DNA from: Sphingomonas sp.
Lineage (GTDB): Bacteria; Pseudomonadota; Alphaproteobacteria; Sphingomonadales; Sphingomonadaceae
Direction: 5' to 3'
Assembly: GCA_021154945.1 (NCBI GenBank)
Contig: JAJNQF010000419.1
Span: 19,254 to 83,253, forward strand
Length of the DNA stretch: 64,000 nucleotides
Shown: piece by piece, positions 44,262-54,121 of the stretch
How positions within the stretch are numbered: the stretch's first letter is position 1
Layout of the letters: every line of letters begins with the position of its first letter
Position numbers and translations under genes: made by a program
Notes under the pieces: generated by a model
Seen by the model: the letters and a program-made list of their open reading frames with translations, nothing else
Told to the model about the DNA's origin: nothing
Databases searched by the model: none

Positions 44262-45227
44262 TTAGATCGTCGACGGCCTCGACGTCGGCATGTGCCGTCC
44301 GGACGCGCCGGGACCCGCGGCGAGATCATTGGCGATGAACTGCTGCAGCCGGGGCACGAAGAAGTCGAGGAACAGACGGACACGTTGAGGCATCAGCGGG
44401 CCACCGATGTAGAGCGCATGGACATCCTCCTCGTCGCCACATCCGGCTTCCGAAAGGACCTCTACCAGACGGCCGTCCGCAATGTCGTCACGGACGTGAT
44501 ACTCGCCCAGGCGTGCCAAGCCGGCGCCGGCGATCGCGAGATGCCGCACCGTGCCGCCGTTGTTGGTCAGGAAGTTTCCGCGCACCGTGCGGTTCACGAC
44601 GGCGCCCGCTTCCCTCAGCGGCCAGACGGGCGCCGCGCGGCGGAAGTTGAATCCCAGGCAGTTGTGCCGGTCGAGATCCTCGACCGCAGTTGGCGTACCG
44701 TGCCGCTCAAGGTAGGCAGGAGAGGCCACGATCTTCCTCTGCGCCGCACCGATCCGACGCGAGATCAAGTTCGAGTCGACGAGAGTGCCGATCCGGAACG
44801 CGATGTCCGTCCTGTCGAGATACAGGTCGACCAGTTCGTCGGATACGGAAAGATCGACGACGATGTTGGGATGGGCATCCCAGAACTCCGGAAGCAGCGG
44901 CACCAGTCCCATCGTGCCGAAACCGATAGACGCGTTCACCCTGACGGTCCCGCGCGCCTGACTGGCGCCCTTGGCGATGTCGAGTTCGAGTTCCTCGAAG
45001 TTCGCGACGAGGGCTTTGCCGCGCTCGTAGACGAGCTTGCCTTCGTCGGTCAGGGAAAGCGCTCGCGTCGAACGCTCCATCAGCCGAACACCGAGCCTCG
45101 CCTCCATGCGAGCGATGAGCTTGCTCACGGTGGAGGGGGTCGTCAGCAGCACCCGGCCCGCCTCGGAGAAGCTCCCGGTCTCGACTACCCGAAGGAAGAC
45201 CTGAAGCTCGCCGATTCTGTTGTCCAT
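44262..45227 (-). CDS. LysR-family transcriptional regulator
   Basis: 321 aa. Winged HTH (ELQVFLRVVETGSFSEAGRVLLTTPSTVSKLI), then the co-inducer domain with YLDRTDIAFRIG and SPAYLERHG, typical of the CrgA/PA2206-like group. ATG 45227 with AGGAC upstream. It lies downstream of an alpha/beta hydrolase gene on the same strand; the target is not obvious. Confidence 0.9.
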   Translation of the reverse strand: MDNRIGELQVFLRVVETGSFSEAGRVLLTTPSTVSKLIARMEARLGVRLMERSTRALSLTDEGKLVYERGKALVANFEELELDIAKGASQARGTVRVNASIGFGTMGLVPLLPEFWDAHPNIVVDLSVSDELVDLYLDRTDIAFRIGTLVDSNLISRRIGAAQRKIVASPAYLERHGTPTAVEDLDRHNCLGFNFRRAAPVWPLREAGAVVNRTVRGNFLTNNGGTVRHLAIAGAGLARLGEYHVRDDIADGRLVEVLSEAGCGDEEDVHALYIGGPLMPQRVRLFLDFFVPRLQQFIANDLAAGPGASGRHMPTSRPSTI

Positions 45228-45414
45228 CTTTGCCCGTCCTATCGCACTACGTCGTCTTGATCCGACCATGCACCTCGATCGGAGCGGCGTCAGTCCAACA
45301 TTTCGAACTGCTGCCGTACAGGCTGATGCGATGCCTCGAACGGGCCAGCGGCATTCGAACACTCGATACGTGTCGCAACAGGTAGCAGCAGTGCGACGAC
45401 ACGATCGGAAGGCC

Positions 45415-46299
45415 TCAGCACGTGCGGGCGTCCGGGTTGGTCGCGAAGTAGAATGCCTCGCGGACCGCGCTGGCCACGAGGCGCTGCGCGTCGAGGGCGC
45501 CGCGGGCGTGCACGAGCGGCGGAAGCCACGAGAAGTCGTGAATCATGCCTAGGCTCCGGTGCGCGGAGATCTCGTGCTCCGTCGCCATCATCCTGCGTGC
45601 GAAGTGCTCCGCTCCGTCGCGGAACGGGTCGATCTCCGCCGTAAGCAGCAGGATCGGAGGCAGTCGCCTAAGCCAGTCGCGGGACCGGTCGGCTGGCCAA
45701 CCGACAGGACCAGTCAGGGTGAGCCCGCTCCGTGCGCACGCATCGGCCGCCGTTTCATTCATCCGGTGCGTGCCGAAGCCGCCCGCGGGAGGTCCGAACA
45801 CCGGGGTAATGAGCACGAGCAGCGATGCCCGACTGCCTGCACCGGGCGGGCCGCCCGCGCACGCGAGTGCCGACAGCGCGCCGAGACCATCGCCCGCGAA
45901 GGTTAACCGGGACGGGTCAATCAGGCATGGAGTCGCAGAGGCGAGCGACGCCAACCGTTCGTTCACCCGCCGTTCGGAGGCGGCGGGACCTGCATCCGGT
46001 TCGATCGCGACCGGTAGCACTGCGGCGCCGGAGCGATCGGCGATACTCTGAAGCGCCTCGGCCCGATCTTCCGACGATCCCGCGTGGACGTAGACGATGA
46101 CCGGAACGGTTCGTGCTCCGTCGCCCCGGGGTCGAAACACGTCGCAGTCGGTGTGGCGATCATCATGTAGAAGACCGTCGACGGCTTGGCCTTCGCCGCA
46201 GCGATCGAGAAAGGTCTGAACGACCGGATCGAGAGCCGGGTGATGATGCGATGCCGCTACCAGCACGTTTCGATCGATCCGCGCGTGGTTCGAAGTCAT
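45415..46299 (-). CDS. Alpha/beta-hydrolase-fold protein lacking the nucleophile Ser
   Basis: 294 aa, clearly related to carboxylesterase/HSL-type hydrolases: acid in LLLTAEIDPFRDG, His in LGMIHDFSWLP. The expected GDSAGG nucleophile elbow reads FAGDGLGALS: the Ser is replaced by Gly, and the HGGG oxyanion motif is also absent (VHAGSSED). The position is unambiguous in the nucleotides (GAT GGT CTC GGC). Probably non-catalytic: a binding or regulatory protein. It is preceded 20 bp upstream by an AraC-type regulator gene. Confidence 0.75.
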   Translation of the reverse strand: MTSNHARIDRNVLVAASHHHPALDPVVQTFLDRCGEGQAVDGLLHDDRHTDCDVFRPRGDGARTVPVIVYVHAGSSEDRAEALQSIADRSGAAVLPVAIEPDAGPAASERRVNERLASLASATPCLIDPSRLTFAGDGLGALSALACAGGPPGAGSRASLLVLITPVFGPPAGGFGTHRMNETAADACARSGLTLTGPVGWPADRSRDWLRRLPPILLLTAEIDPFRDGAEHFARRMMATEHEISAHRSLGMIHDFSWLPPLVHARGALDAQRLVASAVREAFYFATNPDARTC

Positions 46300-46319
46300 G
46301 ACCGCTCTGCTCTCCGGGA

Positions 46320-46850
46320 TCAGGCGGCAAGGGCAAGCGGGCGGGCCGCATACTGACGACGCCACGTAGCAGGCGAGTCGCCCTTTAGGCGGCGGAAGAG
46401 GCGGCTGAGATGCGCCTGGTCGGTGAAGCCGCAGGCCGCCGCGATGATGGCCAGCGGCTCGCTGCTGCGCATCATCATCGTCGACGCGTTGTCCACCCGC
46501 CGCTGCATGACGAAGGCGTGTGGGGTCGTACCGAAGGTCTGGCGGAACGCGCGGCAGAAATGGCCGGTGCTCAGACGTGCGACGGCGGCCAGGTCGTCAT
46601 TGGAGATCGTTGCGTCCAGATGGGCGTCGACGTAGGCGGCGACCTGACGCGCCTGCCAGGGCGCGAGGCCGCCCGATTCCGGCTGAGGCACCGCCTTCGA
46701 CTGACGGCCGAGCAGCATGTCGCGGACGGCCACGATGCGATCGAGCGCGAAACCGATGTCGCGGTCGATCGAATTGGCTGCGTCCTCCAGCATAGCGGCG
46801 AGGATGGCGAACGGCGTGCTGTCGGCTTCCTGGATGGCGTGTGCGGTCAT
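46320..46850 (-). CDS. Half-size AraC-family regulator, second copy
   Basis: 176 aa. C-terminal two HTHs (LAAVARLSTGHFCRAFRQ and the second around AAACGFTDQAHLSRLFRR) nearly identical in key positions to the regulator at 26953. The N-terminal ~70 residues are helical, with no cupin. GGAGG precedes ATG 46850. The gene is followed at 20 bp by the inactive-looking hydrolase gene, an arrangement that suggests joint function. Confidence 0.85.
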   Translation of the reverse strand: MTAHAIQEADSTPFAILAAMLEDAANSIDRDIGFALDRIVAVRDMLLGRQSKAVPQPESGGLAPWQARQVAAYVDAHLDATISNDDLAAVARLSTGHFCRAFRQTFGTTPHAFVMQRRVDNASTMMMRSSEPLAIIAAACGFTDQAHLSRLFRRLKGDSPATWRRQYAARPLALAA

Positions 46851-46948
46851 GATCTCTGTCCTCCAAGCGCCGATCCGTCGGACCGGCTTGATGAAGGCAT
46901 GATGCCGCGCCCCGGACGGGGGCGTGAGTTAAGCGTTGGGAAGAGGTG

Positions 46949-49432
46949 TTAAGCCGACGCCTTCACGGCGAGGTTCCAGGCGACTTCCGCGAATCCGTCG
47001 GCAGCGACTTCGAACATCTCCCGCTGCATCCTGGTACCTTCGGCTAGGACTTCGTGATCATCCAACGCGTGTCGATAACCGGCGACGAACGTCGCCCAGT
47101 GATCGAGCCCATGTCGCCCGGTATGGTCCGCCAAGACCGCGATCCATTCGCGCGCGAGTGCCGTCTTCCCCGCGACGATCGCTACGGGAATGCACCCGAT
47201 GGCCAGGCCGTAGCAGGACGACAGGGCATGATCGATCTGCACCGCATCGTCCGCGCAGGCGCAGGCCAGTTCCAACGCTCCGGCGATATCGCCTTCGTGC
47301 AGCCAACGCAGGCGCATCATGAGGCTCATCGCCGCGATCTTGCCGTCTACCTGAGCATGGTTCGCGTGATTGGCCCGTTCGGGAACGTCGTCGCCGGCCA
47401 ATACGTCGTCGAGGTAAGAGGCCGCCGCGTCGTGGTCGCCAGCGAAATGGTACGACAGGGCGAGCATGTGGGCGCCCGTCTGACGGCCCGCGAGATCACC
47501 TTCGGGACCGACGGCATCGGCGAAGCGCCGGGCGAGCGTCAGGCTGTCAGGATATTCGCCGGCGAGTATGTGGTAAGCCCAGACGCCCCACAGCGCACGC
47601 AACGCCAATGCATCCGATCCATTCGCTTCCGCCAGGGCCATCGCGCGGACGAAGGCGTCCCGCATCTCGGGAACGGGGCCTCGCGTATGCCACAAGGCAT
47701 GGCCGTAGGCGGAAAGCAGTTCGATCTGCAGTCCGCCATTCACGGCGCCGCCGTCCATCGCGGCGATGGCGGTCTCCGCATGCACCAGGAACTCACGGGG
47801 CAGCGAGAGGTGGAACCATAGGGCGGCACTCGCGATCAGGAGTTCGACGGCCAGCGCAGGCGCGCTCCCTTCGCCGTTCGCCCAGAGCAGCGAGCCACGG
47901 ACGTCTTCGATATGCCCGATGTAGGCCGTCAGCCACTCCCTCGGGGCCTTGCCCTCCCAGGCGGCTGCGCTGTTCTCGAAGACACTTAGCAGATGGTCTG
48001 CGTGCACGCGTCTGGCTTCTGCGCCCTCTCCGCGTTCATCCAGCCGCTCCAGTCCGTAGTGACGTGTGGTGTCCAGCAGTCGGAACCGCACGCTTCGTGA
48101 ACTCGTCACGCCTCCGACGAGCGACTTGGCCACGAGATCCGCAAGCGCGTCGCGGGCGGCCGACGGTGACAGGCCGGCGCCGACCGCCGTCGCCATCGCA
48201 GCGTCCGCGTCGAAGCCCGACCGGAACAGAGAAAGCCGATCGAGCAGTCGCTGCGCGGTCGGTTCAAGGAGCATGTAGCTCCAGTCCAGGACCGCCCGCA
48301 GCGTCTTGTGGCGGGGGAGGGCGGTCCGCCGACCACGGGTCAGAAGCCCGAACCGGTCGTCCAGACCGGCCGCTATCAGCCTGGGATCCATGAGATCGCA
48401 GCGTGCTGCGGCGAATTCGATCGCAAGAGGCATGCCGTCGAGCTTCCGGCAGATCTCGATCACGGCCGGCATGGTATCGGGCCCCAACCGGAAGGCGCCG
48501 TTGACCGCGCGCGCCCGCTCGCCGAACAGGGCGACCGCAGGATAGGTCCGCTCCGCGTCCAGATCGAGTTCGTCCTCCACCGCTGGAAAATCCAGGGCCG
48601 CCAGACGGTGCACCCATTCACCTTCGGCGCGCAGCGGTTCCCGGCTCGTCGCAAGCACGGACAGCGACGGAATGGTGCGAAGAAGGTCCTCGACGACGCC
48701 AGCCGCCGCGTCGACGACCTGTTCGCAGTTGTCGAAGAGAAGGAGCGTCGGCATCGCCGAACCCGAGGCCGAGATGCGATCCAGAAGATCCCCGCCGGAG
48801 GGCGGCAGGCCCAGCGCCGAAGCTACGACCGCCTCCACGTTCGCGGAATCGTCAACGGGCGCCAGGTCCACGAAGCAAGCCGTCGATCCGGCATCCCGGC
48901 TGACCAGTGCTGCGATCTGCAGGGCGGCAGTCGTCTTGCCGATCCCGCCCGGGCCGGCGATCGTGATGAACCTCCGCCGGCCGAGTTCCTCCGCCAGCGC
49001 CGCAACGATCGCGTCGCGACCCCAGACCGATCCGAGGCGGACAGGCAGCGGCGTTGCGACGGCTGCGCCTGTAGACGCGATCGGCTCTTCGTCAACGCGA
49101 CCGTGCGCCTCTCTAACCACCGGAAGCGCCAGTCGGTAGCCGCGTCCCGCTTCGTTCACGATCGCGCTTTCGCCGGCGCCGCCCTCGGCGAGCGCCTTGC
49201 GGACCGCGGACAGGTGGACCCGAATCGCGCTTTCGTCGATCGCCTGACCAGGCCAGACGCTCTCGAGCAGCGAGGATCGCGTCACCAGCGAACCATTCGC
49301 CTCGGCCAGCACGGCGAGCAGGTTGAGGGCGCGCCCCCCGAGCTTCACCGGCTCGCCGTCGCGGGTGAGCGTCAACTGCGGAAGGATGAACTGAAAACGT
49401 CCGAAGCGGTAATGGACCGCACTCTCGTTCAC
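46949..49432 (-). CDS. Winged-helix/STAND ATPase transcriptional regulator with TPR-like C-terminus
   Basis: 827 aa. N-terminal OmpR-type winged helix (~1-105: VKLGGRALNLLAVLAEANGSLVTRSSLLESVWPG), NB-ARC/STAND ATPase with Walker A GPGGIGKTT (~160-168), Walker B LLLFDNCEQ (~228) and GMPLAIEFAAAR, then a helical TPR-like region (~480-820). GTG 49432 start. Such signal-transducing regulators sense a ligand or partner through the repeat region and drive a cognate promoter. A palindrome 115 bp upstream may be its own operator. Confidence 0.88.
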   Translation of the reverse strand: MNESAVHYRFGRFQFILPQLTLTRDGEPVKLGGRALNLLAVLAEANGSLVTRSSLLESVWPGQAIDESAIRVHLSAVRKALAEGGAGESAIVNEAGRGYRLALPVVREAHGRVDEEPIASTGAAVATPLPVRLGSVWGRDAIVAALAEELGRRRFITIAGPGGIGKTTAALQIAALVSRDAGSTACFVDLAPVDDSANVEAVVASALGLPPSGGDLLDRISASGSAMPTLLLFDNCEQVVDAAAGVVEDLLRTIPSLSVLATSREPLRAEGEWVHRLAALDFPAVEDELDLDAERTYPAVALFGERARAVNGAFRLGPDTMPAVIEICRKLDGMPLAIEFAAARCDLMDPRLIAAGLDDRFGLLTRGRRTALPRHKTLRAVLDWSYMLLEPTAQRLLDRLSLFRSGFDADAAMATAVGAGLSPSAARDALADLVAKSLVGGVTSSRSVRFRLLDTTRHYGLERLDERGEGAEARRVHADHLLSVFENSAAAWEGKAPREWLTAYIGHIEDVRGSLLWANGEGSAPALAVELLIASAALWFHLSLPREFLVHAETAIAAMDGGAVNGGLQIELLSAYGHALWHTRGPVPEMRDAFVRAMALAEANGSDALALRALWGVWAYHILAGEYPDSLTLARRFADAVGPEGDLAGRQTGAHMLALSYHFAGDHDAAASYLDDVLAGDDVPERANHANHAQVDGKIAAMSLMMRLRWLHEGDIAGALELACACADDAVQIDHALSSCYGLAIGCIPVAIVAGKTALAREWIAVLADHTGRHGLDHWATFVAGYRHALDDHEVLAEGTRMQREMFEVAADGFAEVAWNLAVKASA

Positions 49433-49546
49433 GTGCCGATCTCCACTGCCGCCAGATGCCTGGGCACCACACGGGATGCGTCCGGGCCCGGTTGCCCGCC
49501 GTCTTCCGGTCCGTCGTGACTAGAGCCTTGTGCGCAACCAGCGCGA

Positions 49547-49562
49547 CTATACGATGGTATAG
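49547..49562. promoter_or_regulatory. Inverted repeat CTATAC-GATG-GTATAG
   Basis: A perfect 6-bp-arm palindrome between the MFS and STAND-regulator genes, about 115 bp upstream of the regulator start. Read on the minus strand it includes TATAG sequences resembling a -10 element. Confidence 0.35.
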
Positions 49563-49717
49563 GTTTCGACGTGTCCCTCAACATGGAAGCGCCGGGCACG
49601 CGGGTCATCGCGCCTTTCGACACGCTTCGCCGGCCTCAGGCGCTGGCCAGACGCTCGACGACCTTCACGAGGCAGCGGTCGTGTTCTCGGGTACGGCCGA
49701 CTTCGTCGCCGTACCCC

Positions 49718-50914
49718 TCAGCGTCTGCGGATCAGGCTCACGCACTGGATCACGGTGGCGCAGAGCGCCAGTAAGGCCCCGAGAACGGAGACCCCGAACC
49801 AACCGGCCGCGGTCCAGGCCTGGGTGGCGGCAGCGGATCCGGCTGCCCCCCCGAGGAACATCCCGCCCATGAAGATCGTGTTCAGTCGTGCACGTGCTTC
49901 GGGTCTCAGCGCGTAGACGACGTGTTGGTTGGAAACGAGTGCGCTCTGCACCGCGAAGTCGAGTACGATCACGCCGACGATCATCCCGGCGATCGACGTC
50001 CATAGACTGAATAGTATCCAGGAGACGAGGGTGAGGGCGGCCCCGAGCGCGATGACCGGACGAGGTCCCTTCCTGTCCGCATAGCGTCCGGCGAGGGGAG
50101 CCGCGAGAATGCCCACCGCACCCACGATGCCGAAGAGCCCCGCCACGTCCGCGCCTAGACCGAAGCGCGGTTCCTGAAGGCGGAACGCCAGTATCGTCCA
50201 GAACGCCGTGAAGGCCGCGAAGACGAGCGACTGCGTGACGGCCGCCAGACGCAGTTCACCGAACTCGCGCCACAGCCCGACCAGGGATCGCAGCAGTTGG
50301 CCGTAGGAGAGATCCGTCGTCGGTCGACTGCGGGGCAGCGTCCAAGCCATCCAGGCGCCAGCCGCCAGAGCCATGGGTACGCCGAGCCAGAACATCTCCC
50401 GCCAGCCGGCATGCGTCGCGACGAACCCGGCAAGCGTCCGGCTCAGCAGAATGCCGCAGAGAACTCCCGACATCACGGTCCCGACGGTCGCCCCGCGACG
50501 ATCGGGTGCGGAGAGGTGAGCGGCCAGCGGTACGATCTGCTGTGCGACCGTCGAGGCGACGCCCAGCAGAAGCGACGCGAGGATCACCAGCCCCGCGGTG
50601 GGAGCAAGCGCCGCAGCGACCAGGGCGGCAGCCAGCACCCCGAACTGGATGACGATCAGACGCTTGCGTTCGACCAGGTCGCCGAGCGGCACGAGCAGGA
50701 AGAGTCCGGCAGCGTACCCGAGTTGCGTCGCTGTCGGCACGAACCCCGTCATTCGGCCGGGCAGTTCCCTCTCCATGACCCCGAGCATCGGCTGATTGTA
50801 GTAGATGTTCGCGACGGCGACGCCGGCGGCAATCGCCATCGCGAACGTCATGCTCGTCGAAAGGGACCTTCCGGTCCCGGCGGCTCCGGATGTCATCTGC
50901 GCTTCGGTCGTCAT
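49718..50914 (-). CDS. MFS transporter (DHA1-like)
   Basis: 398 aa, 12 helices. Starts with a short polar tail, then helix 1 [18 protein letters not shown] and motif A-like [11 protein letters not shown]. Typical of DHA1 efflux pumps for drugs or small metabolites. ATG 50914 has GGAG upstream; a 21-codon longer start is possible. Divergent from the cupin-mqo pair. Substrate unknown. Confidence 0.85.
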   Translation of the reverse strand: MTTEAQMTSGAAGTGRSLSTSMTFAMAIAAGVAVANIYYNQPMLGVMERELPGRMTGFVPTATQLGYAAGLFLLVPLGDLVERKRLIVIQFGVLAAALVAAALAPTAGLVILASLLLGVASTVAQQIVPLAAHLSAPDRRGATVGTVMSGVLCGILLSRTLAGFVATHAGWREMFWLGVPMALAAGAWMAWTLPRSRPTTDLSYGQLLRSLVGLWREFGELRLAAVTQSLVFAAFTAFWTILAFRLQEPRFGLGADVAGLFGIVGAVGILAAPLAGRYADRKGPRPVIALGAALTLVSWILFSLWTSIAGMIVGVIVLDFAVQSALVSNQHVVYALRPEARARLNTIFMGGMFLGGAAGSAAATQAWTAAGWFGVSVLGALLALCATVIQCVSLIRRR

Positions 50915-51270
50915 CACAAACTCCGGAATAAAACTGCTTTGCCGCCATGCCGCTCCTCGACGAGGCCACGGACGCACAGCATCGGTTGACCTGCCCTAGG
51001 ACAACGGCGGCCGGAAACCTTGTCGCATCCTCCGCCGAACGATCAAAAAACGATGTAGTCGAGTCCGGGCCGGATCGGTGCATCAGCCCGTCAGAAATCG
51101 ACCACCCGATAGAAGCGCCGATCGGCCCGTTGAAACGTCGCCTATGTCCGAACGCGCCGAATCGCGTTCGAATTCGACAATCGCGCAGGGCCCACGGTCG
51201 CGCAGAAGCATCCCATGAAGCGCCGAGCGCACTCACCCAGATTTCGCCGCAGCCTGCCTGGAGATATTCG
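50915..51270. other. Divergent intergenic region, 356 bp
   Basis: Presumed promoter region for the MFS and cupin-mqo genes. No convincing binding motif seen. Confidence 0.4.
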
Positions 51271-51666
51271 ATGATCCGATGCGTCCGCATGTGGACCGGT
51301 TCCGATGGTGACTCCCTCTTCGAAGAGGGAAGCATCCAGATGACCGAAGGCGCCCGTGGCGACTTCGTCGGCTCGCCGGTCGAAGCCGTCGCGGTCTCGT
51401 TCCAGGAGACGCGGTCCGGAGGATCGTTCGAATGGCATCAGGACCCGGTCCCGCGGTTCGTCATCACGCTTTCCGGTACGCTCGAATTCGAAACGAAGTC
51501 CGGAGCGACGTTCACCATCCGCCCGGGTGACGTCCTTCTGGCGCAGGACGACAGCGGAAGTGGTCACAAGTGGCGGCTGATCGGCGAAGAGCCGTGGCGC
51601 AGGGCCTACGTCGTCTATCGCGAGGGCGCCGAACTGAACTTCAAGCCGAAGGGAGACGCGGCATGA
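51271..51666 (+). CDS. Small cupin-domain protein
   Basis: 131 aa. Cupin 1 features around WHQDPVPRFVITLSGTLEFET, and cupin 2 around IRPGDVLLAQDDSGSGHKW. The His and acidic ligands are partly conserved. ATG 51271 follows GGAG. The 3' end overlaps the mqo ATG (ATGA), so it is co-translated. Likely a small-molecule-binding partner or modulator; no enzyme activity is assigned. Confidence 0.75.
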   Translation: MIRCVRMWTGSDGDSLFEEGSIQMTEGARGDFVGSPVEAVAVSFQETRSGGSFEWHQDPVPRFVITLSGTLEFETKSGATFTIRPGDVLLAQDDSGSGHKWRLIGEEPWRRAYVVYREGAELNFKPKGDAA

Positions 51667-53162
51667 TCACTCCGACATCCTCGAAGCCCGACGTCGTCCT
51701 GATCGGCGCCGGCATCATGAGCGCGACTCTCGGCACCGTGCTCAAGGAACTCGATCCGTCGCTGCGGATCGCCATGTTCGAGACGCTCGACGACTGCGGG
51801 CAGGAGAGTTCGGAGGCGTGGAACAACGCCGGGACCGGACACGCGGCAAACTGCGAACTCAACTACACGCCTCAGCGTGCCGACGGCAGCATCGACATCT
51901 CCGAGGCGCTCAAGGTCAACACCGAGTTCGACATATCGCGTCAGCTATGGTCCTTCCTCATCACCAAGGGAGCGATCCCGGATCCTCGCGCCTTCATACA
52001 CCCGTGCCCGCACATGAGCTTCGTCTGGGGTACGGAGAACGTCGCGTTCCTGAAGGCCCGGTACGAGGCGATGTCGGCGCATCACTGCTACCAAGGCATG
52101 GAGTACAGCGAGGACCGGACGACGATCGCCGGATGGGCGCCGCTGATCATCGAGGGCCGGGCCGAGGACCAGCCAATCGCGGCGACACGGATGATCACCG
52201 GGTCCGACGTGGACTACGGATCGCTCACCCATCTGCTCGTCAAGCATCTGTCGGCCCAATCCGACTTCGATTTGCGCTACAACCGCAAGGTCGTCGATCT
52301 GACGCGGACGGACGACGGACGGTGGAACGTCGAGATCGAGGACGTCTACGACGAAACGCGGCAGACCGTATCGGCGGGCTTCGTGTTCATCGGAGCCGGA
52401 GGCGCCTCGATCGAACTCCTCCAGAAGTCCGGCATACCCGAAGGGGACGGCTATGGCGGGTTTCCGGTCAGCGGCATCTGGCTGCGCTGCGAGATCGACG
52501 CGGTGACCTCGCGCCATCACGCCAAGGTCTACGGCAAGGCGGCGAGCGGTTCGCCTCCCATGTCGGTCCCGCACCTCGATACGCGCGTGGTCGCTGGAAA
52601 GACCTCGCTGCTCTTCGGTCCGTATGCCGGCTTCTCGAGCAAGTTCCTCAAGCACGGTTCCCTGACCGACCTTTTCCACTCGATCACGCCCGACAACGTG
52701 ATCCCGCTCCTCAACGTCGCGAAGGACAACGTGAAGCTCACCGAGTACCTCGTCGGCCAGGTGATGCAGACGGGGGCGCATCAGTTCGAGACGCTCAAGC
52801 AGTTCTTCCCGAACGCCAAGCGCGTCGAGTGGAAGGAGGCGGTCGCGGGCCAGCGCGTCCAGGTCATCAAGCCGGACAAGACCGACCGGGGCGGCAGTCT
52901 GGAGTTCGGGACCGAACTGATCTCCGCCGCCGACAAGTCGATCGTGGCGCTGCTCGGCGCTTCCCCGGGCGCCTCGACGGCGGCCTACATCGCGATGGAG
53001 GTCCTGGAGAGGTGCTTCCCGGACAAGCTCGCCGACGACGCGTGGTTGCCCGGCTTGAAGAGGATCATCCCGACCTACGGCGTCGATCTGACGCAGGACG
53101 CAGACGCCTGCCGCGCCACGCGCGCGGCTACGGCGCCGGTCCTGAGGATCGAGAACGTCTGA
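51663..53162 (+). CDS. mqo: Malate:quinone oxidoreductase
   Basis: 499 aa. FAD Rossmann motif GAGIMSATLG near the N-terminus, followed by WNNAGTGHAANCELNYTP and other segments diagnostic of Mqo, including the C-terminal GASPGASTA. It oxidises malate to oxaloacetate, donating electrons to quinone at the inner membrane. It overlaps the cupin gene by 4 bp. With fumC and poxB it makes a small respiratory-carbon group in the window. Confidence 0.92.
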   Translation: MITPTSSKPDVVLIGAGIMSATLGTVLKELDPSLRIAMFETLDDCGQESSEAWNNAGTGHAANCELNYTPQRADGSIDISEALKVNTEFDISRQLWSFLITKGAIPDPRAFIHPCPHMSFVWGTENVAFLKARYEAMSAHHCYQGMEYSEDRTTIAGWAPLIIEGRAEDQPIAATRMITGSDVDYGSLTHLLVKHLSAQSDFDLRYNRKVVDLTRTDDGRWNVEIEDVYDETRQTVSAGFVFIGAGGASIELLQKSGIPEGDGYGGFPVSGIWLRCEIDAVTSRHHAKVYGKAASGSPPMSVPHLDTRVVAGKTSLLFGPYAGFSSKFLKHGSLTDLFHSITPDNVIPLLNVAKDNVKLTEYLVGQVMQTGAHQFETLKQFFPNAKRVEWKEAVAGQRVQVIKPDKTDRGGSLEFGTELISAADKSIVALLGASPGASTAAYIAMEVLERCFPDKLADDAWLPGLKRIIPTYGVDLTQDADACRATRAATAPVLRIENV

Positions 53163-53186
53163 CTACGAGATAAAAGTTTCACGGTT

Positions 53187-53226
53187 CGCGGCCCGAGCCT
53201 CCCTCCCTCCGTGGGTTCGGGTCGCG
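53187..53226 (+). terminator. Hairpin between mqo and wrbA
   Basis: CGCGGCCCGA / TCGGGTCGCG form a 10-bp stem with one G-U pair and a 20-nt loop. It may attenuate transcription into wrbA. Confidence 0.4.
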
Positions 53227-53257
53227 ATCCAGACGAACGGAAAAGAAGGATATTCCG

Positions 53258-53857
53258 ATGACCAAGGTTCTGGTGCTCTACTACTCATCCTACGGCCATA
53301 TCGAGCAGATGGCGGACGCTGTCGCAGAGGGCGCGCGATCCGCCGGCGCCAACGTGGATGTGCGGCGGGTGGCCGAGACCGTTCCGCAGGCGGTCGTCGA
53401 AGCGGCGCACTTCAAGACCGAGAGCGCGCACGCCCTGATCGAAGGCCCCGATGCTCTCGCCGACTACGATGCCATCATCGTCGGCTCCCCGACGCGCTTT
53501 GGACGCATGCCGAGTCAGATGGCCAGCTTCTGGGACGCCACGGGCGGCCTGTGGTTCACGGGCAAGCTCATAGGCAAGGTGGGCGGCGCGTTCACGTCGA
53601 CCGCGAGCCAGCACGGCGGGCAGGAGACAACGCTGTTCTCCATCATCACTAACCTGATGCACCACGGCATGACGATCGTCGGCCTGGATTACGGGTTCCA
53701 GGCTCAGGTCGGCGTCGACAAGGTGCGGGGCGGTTCGCCTTACGGAGCGACCACGATCGCGGACGGTGATGGAAGCCGGCAGCCCGCAGCCGACGAACTC
53801 GACGGCGCGCGCTACCAGGGGCGGCGGATTGCCGAAACGGCAGCCCGGCTGAAGTGA
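53258..53857 (+). CDS. wrbA: NAD(P)H:quinone oxidoreductase (WrbA)
   Basis: 199 aa flavodoxin-like. FMN loop [12 protein letters not shown] near the N-terminus, [21 protein letters not shown] and [10 protein letters not shown]. Two-electron reduction of quinones protects against redox cycling. AAGGA precedes ATG 53258. It lies 95 bp after mqo, separated by a hairpin. Confidence 0.93.
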   Translation: MTKVLVLYYSSYGHIEQMADAVAEGARSAGANVDVRRVAETVPQAVVEAAHFKTESAHALIEGPDALADYDAIIVGSPTRFGRMPSQMASFWDATGGLWFTGKLIGKVGGAFTSTASQHGGQETTLFSIITNLMHHGMTIVGLDYGFQAQVGVDKVRGGSPYGATTIADGDGSRQPAADELDGARYQGRRIAETAARLK

Positions 53858-53881
53858 GAATCGGTTAGGGCCCGGTCCGGT

Positions 53882-53914
53882 GATCTGACGGGGTTGCAGC
53901 GCCCCCGTCAGATC
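53882..53914 (+). terminator. Perfect 12-bp hairpin after wrbA
   Basis: GATCTGACGGGG / CCCCGTCAGATC, loop of 9 nt, 24 bp after the stop. No T-run. Confidence 0.65.
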
Positions 53915-54121
53915 GTCCGCGGTAGTGGCCAGCGCCTTCGATCACCTTAAGCCGGCTGGAGTGAGAAACAGAGTGGTGAAGCGCCCTGTCTTGAGATGAC
54001 GCCATCGAGAGCCCACGCCGTCAGACCGCATAACTGCCTCGGCATCGCGGCGTAGCCCTCCTTGGCTGCCGATCGCACTCCGCAGATCCCGGGCGATCGC
54101 GAAGCCGCTCGGCGTCGAACG

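Noticed and set aside
48308..49519. 403-codon plus-strand ORF antisense to the STAND regulator
   Set aside because: Shadow frame; the regulator's domain motifs are on the other strand.
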